This document shows positions 36,751 to 48,051 of a stretch of DNA of 64,000 nt, piece after piece. The stretch lies in NCBI GenBank assembly GCA_026418715.1, contig JAOAAV010000062.1:1-64000 (forward strand), given 5' to 3'. The stretch is from Clostridia bacterium (GTDB taxonomy: Bacteria > Bacillota > Clostridia > UBA1381). The notes under the pieces are model-generated. The model was not told where the DNA came from. It made no database searches and saw only the letters and a list, made by a program, of their open reading frames with translations. Both the position numbers and the translations under genes were made by a program. Positions within the stretch are counted from its first letter, which is position 1; each line of letters starts with the position of its first letter.

Positions 36751-37133
36751 TGATAAATGAAGAAAATATAAAAAAAGCTGTATGCGCAATATCTGAGAAG
36801 ACTTTTGCGCAGTTGATTTATATGCTTGAGTATGAAGAAGGGGTTAACCTTATTTTTGTCAGCAATAATTTGTTTGACGAGAAAACAATTAAAAATATTG
36901 AGATCGAGGCTTCAGGGATATTGGAATGTGAAGTCGAGGTTTTGGATATGCGTGAATTTGACGAAGCGGATAGAATAGAAATAATACGCCGTGCAAATCT
37001 GATCTACTGCAAAAACACGCTCGAAAAAAAGATTTTTGAAATGGAAACGGTGGCGGCTTACAGAGAATTGGTGGAGCAGAGAAAAAGCTTTATGGAAAGG
37101 AAGCAGGAGTGCGCTACATTTTATCTGCAGTAG
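36750..37133 (+). CDS. Small protein resembling a degenerate MNT-type nucleotidyltransferase, coupled to uvrB and uvrA
   Basis: TGATG overlap with uvrB stop. C-terminal half (CEVEVLDMREFDEADRIEIIRRANLIYCKNTLEKKIFEMETVAAYRELVEQRKSFMERK) resembles MNT-domain proteins; GSxxxG...DxD catalytic motif absent. Confidence 0.6.
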   Translation: MINEENIKKAVCAISEKTFAQLIYMLEYEEGVNLIFVSNNLFDEKTIKNIEIEASGILECEVEVLDMREFDEADRIEIIRRANLIYCKNTLEKKIFEMETVAAYRELVEQRKSFMERKQECATFYLQ

Positions 37134-37148
37134 GCTGGAGGAAGACAT

Positions 37149-39971
37149 ATGAACAGCATTAATATTAAAGGTGCAAGAGAACATAATCTGAAAAATATCG
37201 ATATTTCCATACCGAGAGAAAAATTGGTGGTGCTTACGGGTCTATCAGGTTCAGGAAAATCGTCGCTGGCATTTGATACTATATATGCCGAAGGGCAGCG
37301 CCGGTATGTGGAGTCGCTTTCATCATACGCCCGCCAGTTTTTGGGACAGCTTGAAAAGCCTGATGTAGACTATATTGACGGCCTATCGCCAGCGATAAGC
37401 ATTGATCAGAAGACGACATCAAAAAATCCTCGTTCTACTGTAGGAACGGTTACGGAAATTTACGATTATCTCCGCCTTTTGTATGCACGGATAGGCATCG
37501 CGCATTGCCCCAAATGCGGGAAAGTGATTTCCAAACAAACAATCGATCAGATTGTTGACAAAGTCATGTCGCTTGATGATGGCACAAAAATACAAATTCT
37601 TGCCCCGATTGTACGCGGACGCAAGGGCGAGCATAAAAGGGTATTTGAGGATGCGAAAAGAAGCGGCTATGTTCGTGTACGGGCTGACGGTTCGATTTAT
37701 GATCTGAGCGAAGAAATTGTACTTGAAAAGAATAAAAAGCATGATATAGAAATTGTAATAGATCGCTTGATTATCAGAAGGGATATTGCAAAGCGTCTTA
37801 CTGATTCGCTGGAGACTGCAATTTCACTCACCGGCAGTTTGGTTATGGTGGAGGTTATAGATAAAGAGGTGCTGACCTTCAGCCAAAACTATGCCTGCGA
37901 GGATTGTGGGATCAGCCTTGATGAGCTTGCACCGAGAATGTTTTCGTTCAACAATCCGTACGGTGCGTGTTCTTGCTGCGACGGTTTGGGACAGCTTTCA
38001 AAAATTGATCCTGATCTTATTATTGCGGATGAAAACTTGAGCCTTTTACAAGGCGCGATTTATGCAAGCGGATGGGCGGCGCCCGATGTGCCCGACAGCA
38101 TGGCACATATGTATTACACGGCGCTTGCAAACCACTATAAATTTGATATCAACACACCATATAAGGATCTCCCCGAAAAAATCAAAAATATTATCCTTTA
38201 TGGAAACGGCGGAGAAAAAATAAAGCTCGAATACGTCAGAAATTACGGAAGCGGGACGTATATGTCGTCATTTGAGGGGATTGTGACAAATTTAGAGCGT
38301 CGGTATAAGGAAACAGGCTCCGATTATTCAAAAATGGAGATAGAAAAGTATATAAATACGGTAGAATGTCCAAAATGCCACGGTGCAAGATTAAACGAGC
38401 AAGTGCTGGCAGTCACGGTTAATGATGTGAACATATATGAGCTTACCTGTATGTCCATCCGAAAGGAAATGGAGTTTTTTGAAAACCTAAGGCTTAGTGA
38501 ACGAGAGATGATGATTGCGGCACAGATATTAAAGGAAATAAAGGCAAGGCTTAAATTTCTTTTGGATGTTGGTCTTGACTATCTTTCTCTTTCGCGTGCA
38601 TCGGGAACTTTGTCGGGTGGTGAGGCACAGAGAATTCGTTTGGCTACACAGATAGGCTCAGGACTCATGGGTGTTTTATATATTTTGGATGAGCCGAGCA
38701 TTGGTCTGCATCAGCGGGACAATGACCGCCTAATCGCCACGCTGAAGCGTTTGCGTGACTTGGGTAATACGGTAATCGTTGTTGAACACGACGAGGATAC
38801 TATGCGTGCTGCGGACCATATTGTGGATATAGGCCCCGGAGCGGGAATTTGCGGTGGAGAGGTTGTCGGAGAAGGTACTATTGAAGATCTGATTAAAAGT
38901 CCCAAATCCATAACGGGCTTATACCTCTCGGGAAAGAAGAAGATAGAAATTCCACCCGTAAGAAGACAGCCAACAGGCTGGCTTGAAATCAGGGGCGCAA
39001 AAGAGAACAACTTAAAGAATATAGATGTAAAAATACCTCTTGGCGTTCTCACGAGCGTTACAGGGGTATCAGGTTCGGGGAAAAGCTCGCTGGTGAACGA
39101 AATTTTGTACAAAAGGCTGGCGCATGATTTAAATCATGCAAAAACTCGGGCAGGGGAGCATAAGGAAATTTTAGGCATTGAAAATTTGGACAAAGTCATT
39201 GATATTGATCAATCACCGATAGGCAGAACCCCAAGATCCAATCCTGCAACATACACGAATGTGTTCGGTGATATCCGAGAGGTGTTTGCAAGCACAAATG
39301 ACGCAAAGGTACGGGGATATAAAGCTGGCAGATTCAGCTTTAACGTAAAAGGCGGCCGATGCGAGGCGTGCAGCGGTGACGGAATCGTTAAAATTGAAAT
39401 GCACTTTCTTGCGGATATTTTTGTTCCGTGCGAGGTTTGCAAAGGCAAGCGCTACAACCGTGAAACGCTGGATGTCAAATATAAGGGGAAGAATATATAC
39501 GAAGTTCTTGATATGACCGTGGACGAGGCGGTGGTATTTTTTGAAAATATTCCAAAAATAAAGCGCAAGTTGGAAACCTTAAGCGAAGTCGGGCTTGGAT
39601 ATATAAAGCTTGGACAAAGCTCCACAACTTTATCCGGAGGAGAAGCTCAGCGTGTCAAACTGGCAACGGAGCTTAGCAAACGAAGCACGGGAAAAACCAT
39701 TTATATTTTGGACGAGCCAACGACGGGTTTGCATATTGCCGATGTGCACAGGCTTATTGATGTACTCAAAAAGCTTGTGGATGCGGGGAATACCGTACTT
39801 GTCATAGAACATAATCTTGATGTTATAAAAACATCGGACTACGTGATTGATTTAGGCCCCGAAGGTGGAGATGGCGGCGGCATGGTGATTGCACAGGGTA
39901 CGCCTGAGGAGGTTGCAAAAACCAAAGGTTCATATACGGGTCATTATATAAAAAAGATGCTGGGAAAATAA
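37149..39971 (+). CDS. uvrA: Excinuclease ABC subunit A
   Basis: [60 protein letters not shown]...[20 protein letters not shown]. Confidence 0.98.
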   Translation: MNSINIKGAREHNLKNIDISIPREKLVVLTGLSGSGKSSLAFDTIYAEGQRRYVESLSSYARQFLGQLEKPDVDYIDGLSPAISIDQKTTSKNPRSTVGTVTEIYDYLRLLYARIGIAHCPKCGKVISKQTIDQIVDKVMSLDDGTKIQILAPIVRGRKGEHKRVFEDAKRSGYVRVRADGSIYDLSEEIVLEKNKKHDIEIVIDRLIIRRDIAKRLTDSLETAISLTGSLVMVEVIDKEVLTFSQNYACEDCGISLDELAPRMFSFNNPYGACSCCDGLGQLSKIDPDLIIADENLSLLQGAIYASGWAAPDVPDSMAHMYYTALANHYKFDINTPYKDLPEKIKNIILYGNGGEKIKLEYVRNYGSGTYMSSFEGIVTNLERRYKETGSDYSKMEIEKYINTVECPKCHGARLNEQVLAVTVNDVNIYELTCMSIRKEMEFFENLRLSEREMMIAAQILKEIKARLKFLLDVGLDYLSLSRASGTLSGGEAQRIRLATQIGSGLMGVLYILDEPSIGLHQRDNDRLIATLKRLRDLGNTVIVVEHDEDTMRAADHIVDIGPGAGICGGEVVGEGTIEDLIKSPKSITGLYLSGKKKIEIPPVRRQPTGWLEIRGAKENNLKNIDVKIPLGVLTSVTGVSGSGKSSLVNEILYKRLAHDLNHAKTRAGEHKEILGIENLDKVIDIDQSPIGRTPRSNPATYTNVFGDIREVFASTNDAKVRGYKAGRFSFNVKGGRCEACSGDGIVKIEMHFLADIFVPCEVCKGKRYNRETLDVKYKGKNIYEVLDMTVDEAVVFFENIPKIKRKLETLSEVGLGYIKLGQSSTTLSGGEAQRVKLATELSKRSTGKTIYILDEPTTGLHIADVHRLIDVLKKLVDAGNTVLVIEHNLDVIKTSDYVIDLGPEGGDGGGMVIAQGTPEEVAKTKGSYTGHYIKKMLGK

Positions 39972-40084
39972 TGGCGGGAAATGAACGTACTTCATTTCCC
40001 GCTAGACTGTAGACGTAAGATTTTTATTTTCTTCCAGAGGTAATTTGAGGCGTAGCATCAAGCAACGTATGCGCTTTTTGCAAG

Positions 40085-41848
40085 CTACTGATTTATGCTT
40101 TCCAGTTGAAGATCCTTTGGGGTTACATATACTGTGTTGTAGGAGTCGTAAATTACCATGCCCGGTTTTGCTCCAGATGGTTTTCTGACGTTTTTTATGC
40201 TGGTGTAATCAACCGGAACTTGTGATGAGAACCTTGCTTTGCTGTAATATGCGGCAAGGATTGCTGCCTCTATAATCGTGTTTTTCGGCACATCCTTGTT
40301 TGTGCCGAGTTTTATGATGGTGTGGGAGCCGTGGATATTTTTTGTGTGAAACCATAAATCGCCCGAATTTGCAAATTTTAATGTAAGATAGTCGTTTTGT
40401 GTATTGTTTTTTCCAACATAAATGTCAAAACCGTCGCTGCTGACAAAATGGAGAGGTTTGGCTTGGGATTGCTTTTTGCTCTTTTTTGCTTGGGTATGAT
40501 GGTTCAAATATCCTTGGCTGGCAAGTTCGTTTCGGATTTCGTTTATATCCTCTTCGTTTTGGGCCGATTCAACAGACAGTAATGTACTTTCAAGATATGC
40601 AATATCGGCAAGTGTGTTTTCAATTTGCTTTGCCATCTCGATCTCGGCATTTTTTGCTTTGCTGTAATTTTTATAGTATTTTTGGGCATTTTGGGATGGT
40701 GACAATATTGGTGAAAGCGGGATTTCCACAGTCGGACAGTTTTCTTCATAATAATTTTCGACCGATATTGACTTTGAGCCTTGCTCTATACGATATAGAT
40801 TAGCTGTCAGCAAATCGCCGAATATTTTGTATTTTTCTTTGTTTTCCGCATCTTTGAGAGTACTTTTCTGCAGGGCAAGCTTTTTTGAGCAGCGCTCTAT
40901 ATGAGTATTAAGAAGCTTTACAAGGTCGGCGCTTTTTTGCTTCATCCTTTCTCGGCTGTCCCGCTCTTGATAGAAACTGCAAAGCACATCATTAATATTG
41001 GCATAATAATCTATTTTAGCACTGTTTTCATACTGCATTATGTCAACCGAACTAAAATCGATTACTTTGCCCGTGCTAATGTCGCTGATAATGCAAGGCT
41101 TAAATTGATTTTGCAATATGCTCTCTGAAAATTGCATAATCTCGCCATTTAATTTTTCTTTTTGAGCTTCGGTTATTTCTCCGCATACCAAAGAGCAGCT
41201 GCCTAAGGCACGGTACACAATTTCTCTTGCCGTCAGCGGACTTATGCCGGATATTGCATTTAAAACCGCCTTGTCCAATCTTTCCCCGGCAAGTGAATAA
41301 TCAATACGGATATTTTTTATTTCATCTGCAATTAAGGAAAGCTTGTTTTGTGAAGGAGGGTTCTGGTACTGCATACCTGGAAGTATCTGGCGCACGGAAC
41401 TTACTGAAAAATCGACGTGCTTTATGCTGTCTATGATTTTCATTTCTTGGTTTGCAAGTATAATGTTGCTGTGACGGCCCATTATTTCAATTATGATATG
41501 CTTGATTGAAAGATCACCCAGTTCATCATATGATTCTACGTCAAGTTTTACAATTCTTTCAAATGAAGGCTGACTGATATCTATGATTTTCCCGCTTCCT
41601 ATATGTTTTCTCATGAGCATACAAAACATAGGCGGACTTGTCGGGTTTGGCTTTGTTTCCGTTGTAAAATGGATTCTGGGATGAGCGGAGCTTGCGCTTA
41701 AAATCAGTTTGTGTGCGCCTTTGAAGGTTCGAATATTTAAAAGAATCTCATCACGTTCGGGCTGATGTATTTTATCAATTCGTCCGCCGATTAAGGTGTC
41801 GGCGAGTTCCTTCGCAAGACAACGTATAGCTAAAGCATCTAATGCCAT
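40085..41848 (-). CDS. rqcH: Rqc2 homolog RqcH (NFACT family)
   Basis: MALDALAIRCLAKELADTLIGGRIDKIHQPERDEILLNIRTFKGAHKLILSASSAHPRIHFT...PPMFCMLMRKHI. Start refined to ATG 41848 with GGAGGTAACC upstream. Confidence 0.95.
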   Translation of the reverse strand: MALDALAIRCLAKELADTLIGGRIDKIHQPERDEILLNIRTFKGAHKLILSASSAHPRIHFTTETKPNPTSPPMFCMLMRKHIGSGKIIDISQPSFERIVKLDVESYDELGDLSIKHIIIEIMGRHSNIILANQEMKIIDSIKHVDFSVSSVRQILPGMQYQNPPSQNKLSLIADEIKNIRIDYSLAGERLDKAVLNAISGISPLTAREIVYRALGSCSLVCGEITEAQKEKLNGEIMQFSESILQNQFKPCIISDISTGKVIDFSSVDIMQYENSAKIDYYANINDVLCSFYQERDSRERMKQKSADLVKLLNTHIERCSKKLALQKSTLKDAENKEKYKIFGDLLTANLYRIEQGSKSISVENYYEENCPTVEIPLSPILSPSQNAQKYYKNYSKAKNAEIEMAKQIENTLADIAYLESTLLSVESAQNEEDINEIRNELASQGYLNHHTQAKKSKKQSQAKPLHFVSSDGFDIYVGKNNTQNDYLTLKFANSGDLWFHTKNIHGSHTIIKLGTNKDVPKNTIIEAAILAAYYSKARFSSQVPVDYTSIKNVRKPSGAKPGMVIYDSYNTVYVTPKDLQLESINQ

Positions 41849-42073
41849 GGTTACCTCCTCAAAAATCGGTGTTTTTCTAAATAACACCTGATAATTCAAA
41901 TCAAATTTTTCATAAATGAACGCAGCAAAATGGCGCTTTGCTGTATTATACCACATAATAAAGCGAAAGTGAAATACGGAAAGATCAAAAAATTTTTTCA
42001 AAAGATATGTTAATTTTAAAAAAGTATGATATAATAATATGGCTGATTTTTGTTTTGAAAAGCAGGTGAAGCG

Positions 42074-42952
42074 ATGATAAAGAGCATGACAGGATATGGA
42101 AGATACGAAACGGTTGAGGCAGGCAAAAAAATATCGGTTGAAATAAAGTCTGTCAATCATCGATATTCCGATTATATAATAAAGGTGCCTAAATATTTTG
42201 GTTTTCTGGAGGACAGAATAAGAGAGTACGCATCAAAATTTATTTTCAGAGGCAAGGTAGATATTCTTGTTAATATAGAAAGCTACGGTGATGCGGATAA
42301 AGAGATAATTTTAAATGAGGAGCTTGCAAAAAGCTATATTGAGGCACTACATAAGCTACGTGATGACTTTAATTTGGCTGATGACATATCCGTGTCTGCC
42401 GTGGCGCGCTATGCCGATATTTTTAAAACTGAACGCAAGGATGAAGATCAGGATGCTTTGTGGAAATCGGTTGAAAAGGTGCTGAAGGAAGCTATTTTGA
42501 TGTTTATTTCGATGCGTGAACGTGAGGGCGAGCGTATAAAGCTTGATTTAATAGGTCGTGTGGAATATATGAAAGCCATTGCTCAAATGATTGATGAGCG
42601 TTCACCAGAAACAGTGAAGGAATATCAGAGCAGACTTTACGCTAAAATCAAAGAGCTTTTGGATGACAGGCAATTTGACGAAAATCGTATTCTTACCGAG
42701 GTTGCGATTTTTGCTGATAAAGTGGCGGTCAACGAGGAAATTGTGCGGCTGTCGAGTCATTTTGATGAATTTTATAATATTTTAAACTCTAACGAGCCGT
42801 CTGGGAGAAAGCTTGATTTTCTGATTCAAGAAATAAACAGAGAAGTTAACACTATCGGTTCAAAGGCTAATGATATTGAGATTGCCAAAAAGGTGGTCGA
42901 GCTTAAGGCTGAACTTGAAAAGCTTCGTGAACAGGTTCAAAATATTGAATAA
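42074..42952 (+). CDS. YicC/YloC family endoribonuclease
   Basis: [39 protein letters not shown]...[36 protein letters not shown]. Confidence 0.95.
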   Translation: MIKSMTGYGRYETVEAGKKISVEIKSVNHRYSDYIIKVPKYFGFLEDRIREYASKFIFRGKVDILVNIESYGDADKEIILNEELAKSYIEALHKLRDDFNLADDISVSAVARYADIFKTERKDEDQDALWKSVEKVLKEAILMFISMREREGERIKLDLIGRVEYMKAIAQMIDERSPETVKEYQSRLYAKIKELLDDRQFDENRILTEVAIFADKVAVNEEIVRLSSHFDEFYNILNSNEPSGRKLDFLIQEINREVNTIGSKANDIEIAKKVVELKAELEKLREQVQNIE

Positions 42953-42969
42953 AAGAGGGGAAGTCTACC

Positions 42970-43236
42970 ATGAAATTAATTAATATCGGATTTGGGAATA
43001 TGGTTTCGGCAAACCGTCTGGTTGCCATTGTAAGCCCCGAATCCGCACCCATAAAAAGAGTGATTAGAGAGGCGGAGGATAAGGGAAGGCTTATCAACGC
43101 AACTTATGGCAGACGTACGCGTGCGGTTATTATCACAGACAGTGATCATATTATTTTATCGTCAATTCAGCCGGAAACGGTGGCGCACCGTCTTTCTACA
43201 GCGGAGGAGGAAACGGAGGAGAATATTGGTGAATAG
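42970..43236 (+). CDS. remA: RemA/DUF370 extracellular matrix regulator
   Basis: [75 protein letters not shown]. Confidence 0.95.
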   Translation: MKLINIGFGNMVSANRLVAIVSPESAPIKRVIREAEDKGRLINATYGRRTRAVIITDSDHIILSSIQPETVAHRLSTAEEETEENIGE

Positions 43237-43831
43237 CGGATTGTTGATTGTGGTGTCCGGCCCATCCGGGACGGGCAAGGGTACGGTGTGTGCAGAACTT
43301 CTCAAAAAAGAGGATGATTTGTTTTTGTCGGTATCCACTACGTCAAGAGGGATTCGGGCAGGTGAAATTGACGGTGTTACATATAATTATACGACGGCAG
43401 ACAATTTCAAGAAAATGATTGAGGATAACCTTATGTTAGAATGGGCCGTCTACAGCGGAAATTATTATGGAACCCCCAAAGCGACGGTTGAGAAAATGAT
43501 GGGGGAAGGGAAAAATGTCCTTTTGGAAATTGACGTGCAGGGAGCGCTTCAAATAAAGAAGTCATATCCTGAAGCCGTGCTTATTTTCATTCTGCCGCCG
43601 TCTATGCAGGAGCTTAGAAGGCGGCTTGTTGAGCGGGGCAGAGAAACTGAGGAGCAGATTGACGAACGCATTTTTGCCGCAGCGTTTGAGTTTGAAAATG
43701 CTAAGCGGTATGACTATGTTGTGGTAAACGATGACTTGGACAAATGCGTAAAAGCGGTTGAAAGTATAATTTGTGCAGAAAAATATAAAACGAAAAGAAA
43801 TATTGAGTTAATTAAGAAATTAGTTGATTGA
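43229..43831 (+). CDS. gmk: Guanylate kinase, GTG start
   Basis: [22 protein letters not shown]...[22 protein letters not shown]; start refined to GTG 43229. Confidence 0.95.
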   Translation: MNSGLLIVVSGPSGTGKGTVCAELLKKEDDLFLSVSTTSRGIRAGEIDGVTYNYTTADNFKKMIEDNLMLEWAVYSGNYYGTPKATVEKMMGEGKNVLLEIDVQGALQIKKSYPEAVLIFILPPSMQELRRRLVERGRETEEQIDERIFAAAFEFENAKRYDYVVVNDDLDKCVKAVESIICAEKYKTKRNIELIKKLVD

Positions 43832-43844
43832 AAGGAAGGATATT

Positions 43845-44117
43845 ATGAATATAACAGATCCGGGAATAAGTTTTTTGTCTAAACGTGTAGACAGCAGGTA
43901 TACATTAGTTGCCATGGTGGCTAAAAGAGCAAGAATGATAGGTGAAAAGGGTACGGGCTTGGTTGCTTGCGACTCTAATAAGGCAGTTTCCATTGCCGTG
44001 CAGGAAATTGCAGCAGGCAAGGTTGGATATACACGCTATGAAAAAACAGTCAAAGATGGGTTGCATGATGTTTTGGATGAAAATATTTTTGAGGATGATA
44101 CGGCGCAGCAGGGTTAG
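43845..44117 (+). CDS. rpoZ: DNA-directed RNA polymerase subunit omega
   Basis: VDSRYTLVAMVAKRARMIGEKG...KAVSIAVQEIAAGKVGYTR; located after gmk. Confidence 0.92.
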   Translation: MNITDPGISFLSKRVDSRYTLVAMVAKRARMIGEKGTGLVACDSNKAVSIAVQEIAAGKVGYTRYEKTVKDGLHDVLDENIFEDDTAQQG

Positions 44118-44141
44118 ATTGAATAAATCTAACCCATTTTT
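44111..44141 (+). terminator. Intrinsic terminator overlapping the rpoZ stop
   Basis: GGGTTAGATT-gaata-AATCTAACCC-ATTTTT. Confidence 0.8.
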
Positions 44142-44199
44142 CACACTATGAAACAATGCTGCGCTTTCATAGGCGCAATGTATGCTATGGGGGATTTGC

Positions 44200-46617
44200 A
44201 TGATTGCACAGATTATCGTAAACAATAATTCAAAGCAGGTTGATAAATTTTATGATTATGTCGTACCCGAAGGGCTTTCGGAGGATTTTCAAGTTGGACT
44301 TCGTGTTATTGTGCCGTTTGGGAAGGGAGATAAGCACATAGAAGGCTATGTAATGAAAATTTCCGGAAATAGTGAAAGAAAGGGCCTAAAAGAGATTGTT
44401 CGGATAATAGACAAGGTTTTCGATGAAAAAATGCTGGAGCTAATTGAATGGATGAAAAACAGATATATGTGCAGTTACATTGATTTAATTCGCACGGCAG
44501 TCCCTGCGGGCATATCGGTAAAGCCTGAGCAATGGCTGGTTTTGACGAAAAAAAGCACGGATGCGGTCGGCGTGAAAAAGCGTGTGCTTGATTTGCTTGC
44601 CGATAACGGTGGAGCCATGGAAATAAATCGACTGATGCAATTTTTCAAAACAAATGTAAGAACACAGGTAAACCAGCTTTGCAAGGAAGGTTTTATAAGG
44701 CTAGAATATAGGAATGCAAGAGAAGTAAATGATAAAATTATCCGTATGGCAAGGCTTTGCGTATCCTCGGAGGAGGCGGTTTCAGCCGCCGAAAGGCTTG
44801 AAAAGCGGGCGCCGCTTCAAGCACGTGCGCTTGATATACTGGCATCAAACGAATATATTTCATTGACTGATTTGGTTCAGTTTTCAGGAGGCTCCTACAA
44901 TGTGGTGCAATCACTTGAGAAAAAGGGATTTTTGAGTTTTGAAAACAAAGTTGTGGAGAGAAATCCCTTGTCTGATAAAAATATACCGAAAACAGTTCCT
45001 CCAAAGCTGACGTCGGAGCAGGAGCGGACTGTTCAAAAAATCAGAGAGCAGGCACAGGGCGCTTTCCTTCTTCACGGAGTAACAGGAAGCGGAAAAACCG
45101 AGGTCTATATGCAAATTATCGGCGACGTGCTCTCCGCAGGGAAAACGGCAATTATGCTGGTGCCTGAAATTGCTCTAACGCCACAGACAGTGGCAAGGGT
45201 TGTCGGAAGATTTGGGAAAAGGGTTGCTGTGTTTCACAGCGGACTTTCCATGGGTGAACGGTATGACGAATGGAAGCGTATAAGAGATAAAAAAGCGGAT
45301 ATTGTGATAGGCGCCCGTTCGGCGGTATTTGCTCCGCTTGATAATATCGGCGTTATTATTATGGATGAAGAGCATGAGCAGTCTTACAAATCGGAGATGG
45401 TGCCAAGATACAGCACAAGGGAAGTTGCCGAATACCGTGCAAAGCAAAATAAAGCCATGCTCATTTTGTCGTCGGCTACGCCGTCTGTTGAGTCTTACTA
45501 TAAGGCAAAATGTGGAGTTTATACGCTTTTAACAATGACGAGCAGGGCAAATAACGCTGCTATGCCGCAGGTTGAGGTTGTGGATATGCGCAAGGAACTG
45601 GAAAACGGCAATAAATCTATATTCAGCGAACGCTTAAAGTATGAAATAGAGCAAAACTTAATCAGGGGCGAGCAGACTATTTTATTCTTAAACAGGAGGG
45701 GATTTTCCACATTCGTATCATGCAGAAGCTGCGGCTTTGTGGCAAAGTGCCCCAATTGCAATATCTCACTTACATATCATCGCTTTGACAACAACCTAAA
45801 ATGCCATTACTGCGGGTACACGGCAGAAAACTACACTGTTTGTCCCGCTTGCCAAAGCAAGTATATCAGATATTTCGGCGGAGGAACGCAGAAGGTGGAG
45901 GATGAGATAAAAAAACTGTTTCCGTACGCTTCCACTCTTAGAATGGACGTTGATACAACGGGGCGCAAGTCCGCACATGAAAAAATATTGGAAACCTTTG
46001 AAAAGGACAAAACGGATATATTAATCGGGACACAGATGGTAAGCAAGGGCTTGGACTTTGCAAATGTAACCTTGGTTGGAATTGTGTCTGCGGATACTAT
46101 GCTCAACGTTGATGATTTCAGATGCGGAGAGAGAACTTTCTGTCTGCTTGAGCAGGTGTCTGGAAGAGCAGGGAGAGCGGAAAAGGCGGGAAGAACGATA
46201 GTGCAGACATACAATCCCGAACATGACGCAATCTTGCGTATGCAGGAGCACGATTACATAAATTTTTACAAAGGCGAAATACAAATGCGCCATGCGATGT
46301 GGTACCCTCCGTTTTGCGAGATTGTGAGTGTTCTCATTACAGGAGCCGGAGAGAACATTGTGGCAAGGGCGGCAAGATTTTTCAATAAACAGCTTGCGGC
46401 ACTAAAGACGCTTCCGCAGCGCACACAGGTTTTAGGTCCGATTCCCGCAGCTATTTCAAAGATAAACAATAAATACAGATGGCGTATTTTGATTAAATGT
46501 GAAAATGCGGACGGATTAAACTCCGTTTTGACAGAATCGGTGAAAGCATGTTATAATAATAAAAGCTATGAAAGAATATCCATTATTATAGATAAAAATC
46601 CCAATAGTATGTACTAA
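44200..46617 (+). CDS. priA: Primosomal protein N' (PriA helicase)
   Basis: [19 protein letters not shown]...DEEHEQSYKSEMVPRYSTREVAEYRA; zinc cysteines CRSCGFVAKCPNCN...CHYCGYTAENYTVCPACQS. Confidence 0.97.
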   Translation: MIAQIIVNNNSKQVDKFYDYVVPEGLSEDFQVGLRVIVPFGKGDKHIEGYVMKISGNSERKGLKEIVRIIDKVFDEKMLELIEWMKNRYMCSYIDLIRTAVPAGISVKPEQWLVLTKKSTDAVGVKKRVLDLLADNGGAMEINRLMQFFKTNVRTQVNQLCKEGFIRLEYRNAREVNDKIIRMARLCVSSEEAVSAAERLEKRAPLQARALDILASNEYISLTDLVQFSGGSYNVVQSLEKKGFLSFENKVVERNPLSDKNIPKTVPPKLTSEQERTVQKIREQAQGAFLLHGVTGSGKTEVYMQIIGDVLSAGKTAIMLVPEIALTPQTVARVVGRFGKRVAVFHSGLSMGERYDEWKRIRDKKADIVIGARSAVFAPLDNIGVIIMDEEHEQSYKSEMVPRYSTREVAEYRAKQNKAMLILSSATPSVESYYKAKCGVYTLLTMTSRANNAAMPQVEVVDMRKELENGNKSIFSERLKYEIEQNLIRGEQTILFLNRRGFSTFVSCRSCGFVAKCPNCNISLTYHRFDNNLKCHYCGYTAENYTVCPACQSKYIRYFGGGTQKVEDEIKKLFPYASTLRMDVDTTGRKSAHEKILETFEKDKTDILIGTQMVSKGLDFANVTLVGIVSADTMLNVDDFRCGERTFCLLEQVSGRAGRAEKAGRTIVQTYNPEHDAILRMQEHDYINFYKGEIQMRHAMWYPPFCEIVSVLITGAGENIVARAARFFNKQLAALKTLPQRTQVLGPIPAAISKINNKYRWRILIKCENADGLNSVLTESVKACYNNKSYERISIIIDKNPNSMY

Positions 46618-46635
46618 TTCACAGGAGGGAGATAT

Positions 46636-47109
46636 ATGGCAATAAGAATAATCAGAAAAAAAGACGACGAGGTACTTTCTAAGGTTTGCAAGCCGGTGAC
46701 TGTGTTTGATAAAAAATTGGGCATATTGCTGGACGATATGTATGATACCATGAAGATGTACGAAGGCGTTGGGCTTGCTGCGTCTCAGGTGGGAATACTA
46801 AAAAGGGTGGTTGTAATTGATGCGGGCACAGGGAGAGTCGAACTTATTAATCCTGAAATAATAGAGGAAAGCGGCGTTCAAAACGGATTGGAGGGCTGCC
46901 TCAGCGTACCTGGGGTTTACGGAGAAGTGGAAAGACCTAACAAGGTTACTGTTAGGGCGCTTGACAGAAACGGTGTCCCTTTTGAAATAACAGGAGAAGA
47001 ACTTTTGGCAAGGGCACTTTGCCATGAGATAGATCATCTCAACGGAAAATTGTTTCTAGAGCGTGCAACAAGGCTTGAAACTTCTCAGAAAGGACAGGAA
47101 AAAGTATGA
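46636..47109 (+). CDS. def: Peptide deformylase
   Basis: MYEGVGLAASQVGILKRVVVIDA...EGCLSVPGVYGEVERP...ALCHEIDHLNGKLF. Confidence 0.97.
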   Translation: MAIRIIRKKDDEVLSKVCKPVTVFDKKLGILLDDMYDTMKMYEGVGLAASQVGILKRVVVIDAGTGRVELINPEIIEESGVQNGLEGCLSVPGVYGEVERPNKVTVRALDRNGVPFEITGEELLARALCHEIDHLNGKLFLERATRLETSQKGQEKV

Positions 47110-48038
47110 GAATTCTTTTTATGGGAACGCCGGATTTTGCACTTGAGGCGCTGAAGGCACTTGCAGAGTCAAAGCATACGGTTTTGGCAGCGGTGACTCA
47201 GCCAGATAAACCAAAGGGCAGAGGATATAAAATGATTGCGCCTCCTGTAAAAGAATATGCAAATAGCTTAAATATTCCGGTATATCAGCCTGATACGCTC
47301 AAAAATGGCGAACTTGAAAATGTGCTCGACGAATATTGCCCAGAGGTGATTGTGGTCGCTGCATACGGCAAGATTTTGCCCAAATATGTGATTGATTATC
47401 CAAAGTACGGCTGCATAAATATCCATGCATCCCTTCTTCCTAAATATAGGGGTGCAGCGCCGATACAGTGGAGCGTTATAAACGGTGACGAAAAAACGGG
47501 AGTAACAATCATGCAGATGAATTACGGGCTGGATACCGGAGATATTATTCTAAAGAGGGAAACCCCGATAGGAGAGTATGAAACGGCGGGAGAACTTTTT
47601 CAAAGGCTTGCTAAAATGGGTGGGAGCGCGCTGTTGGAGGCGCTTGAATTAATCGAAACAGGAAATGCCGTAAAAACTGCGCAAGATGAAGAAAAATCCA
47701 CATATGCTCCAATGATAAAAAAGGAGATGGCAAGGATTGACTGGAACAAGAGCGCAAGAGAGGTATCAAAGCTTATATGCGGAATGAATCCCTGGCCGAT
47801 CGCCTTCACTTGTTACAAGGGTGAGATTATGAAAGTCCTTGAGGCAAAGATGTGCGACAGCGATGAAAATGGGGAAAACGGCAAAATTTTAGATTATGTA
47901 AAAGGTGAAGGACTCAAAGTAAAGTGTGGGACAGGCGCCGTATATATTAAAAAGCTTCAGTTCTCCGCGGGGAAAAAGATGTCTGTTGATGATTATTTGA
48001 GAGGACACAGCATTGATATAGGTGAGGTTTTGTCGTAA
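47106..48038 (+). CDS. fmt: Methionyl-tRNA formyltransferase
   Basis: MRILFMGTPDFALEALKAL...GCINIHASLLPKYRGAAPIQWSVINGDEKTGVTIMQMNYGLDTGDI. Confidence 0.97.
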   Translation: MRILFMGTPDFALEALKALAESKHTVLAAVTQPDKPKGRGYKMIAPPVKEYANSLNIPVYQPDTLKNGELENVLDEYCPEVIVVAAYGKILPKYVIDYPKYGCINIHASLLPKYRGAAPIQWSVINGDEKTGVTIMQMNYGLDTGDIILKRETPIGEYETAGELFQRLAKMGGSALLEALELIETGNAVKTAQDEEKSTYAPMIKKEMARIDWNKSAREVSKLICGMNPWPIAFTCYKGEIMKVLEAKMCDSDENGENGKILDYVKGEGLKVKCGTGAVYIKKLQFSAGKKMSVDDYLRGHSIDIGEVLS

Positions 48039-48051
48039 AGGAGGATGCTTT

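Noticed and set aside
39974-40002. 12-bp perfect inverted repeat GCGGGAAATGAA-cgtac-TTCATTTCCCGC after uvrA
   Set aside because: Considered as an operator or mobile-element end. Its position between convergent uvrA and rqcH fits a terminator-like or RNA-stabilising hairpin; no U-tract, no second copy noticed.
40085-42160. Supplied 691-aa ORF start for rqcH
   Set aside because: Residues before MALDALAIRC are unconvincing and overlap yicC; ATG 41848 has a strong GGAGGTAACC SD, so the start was trimmed.
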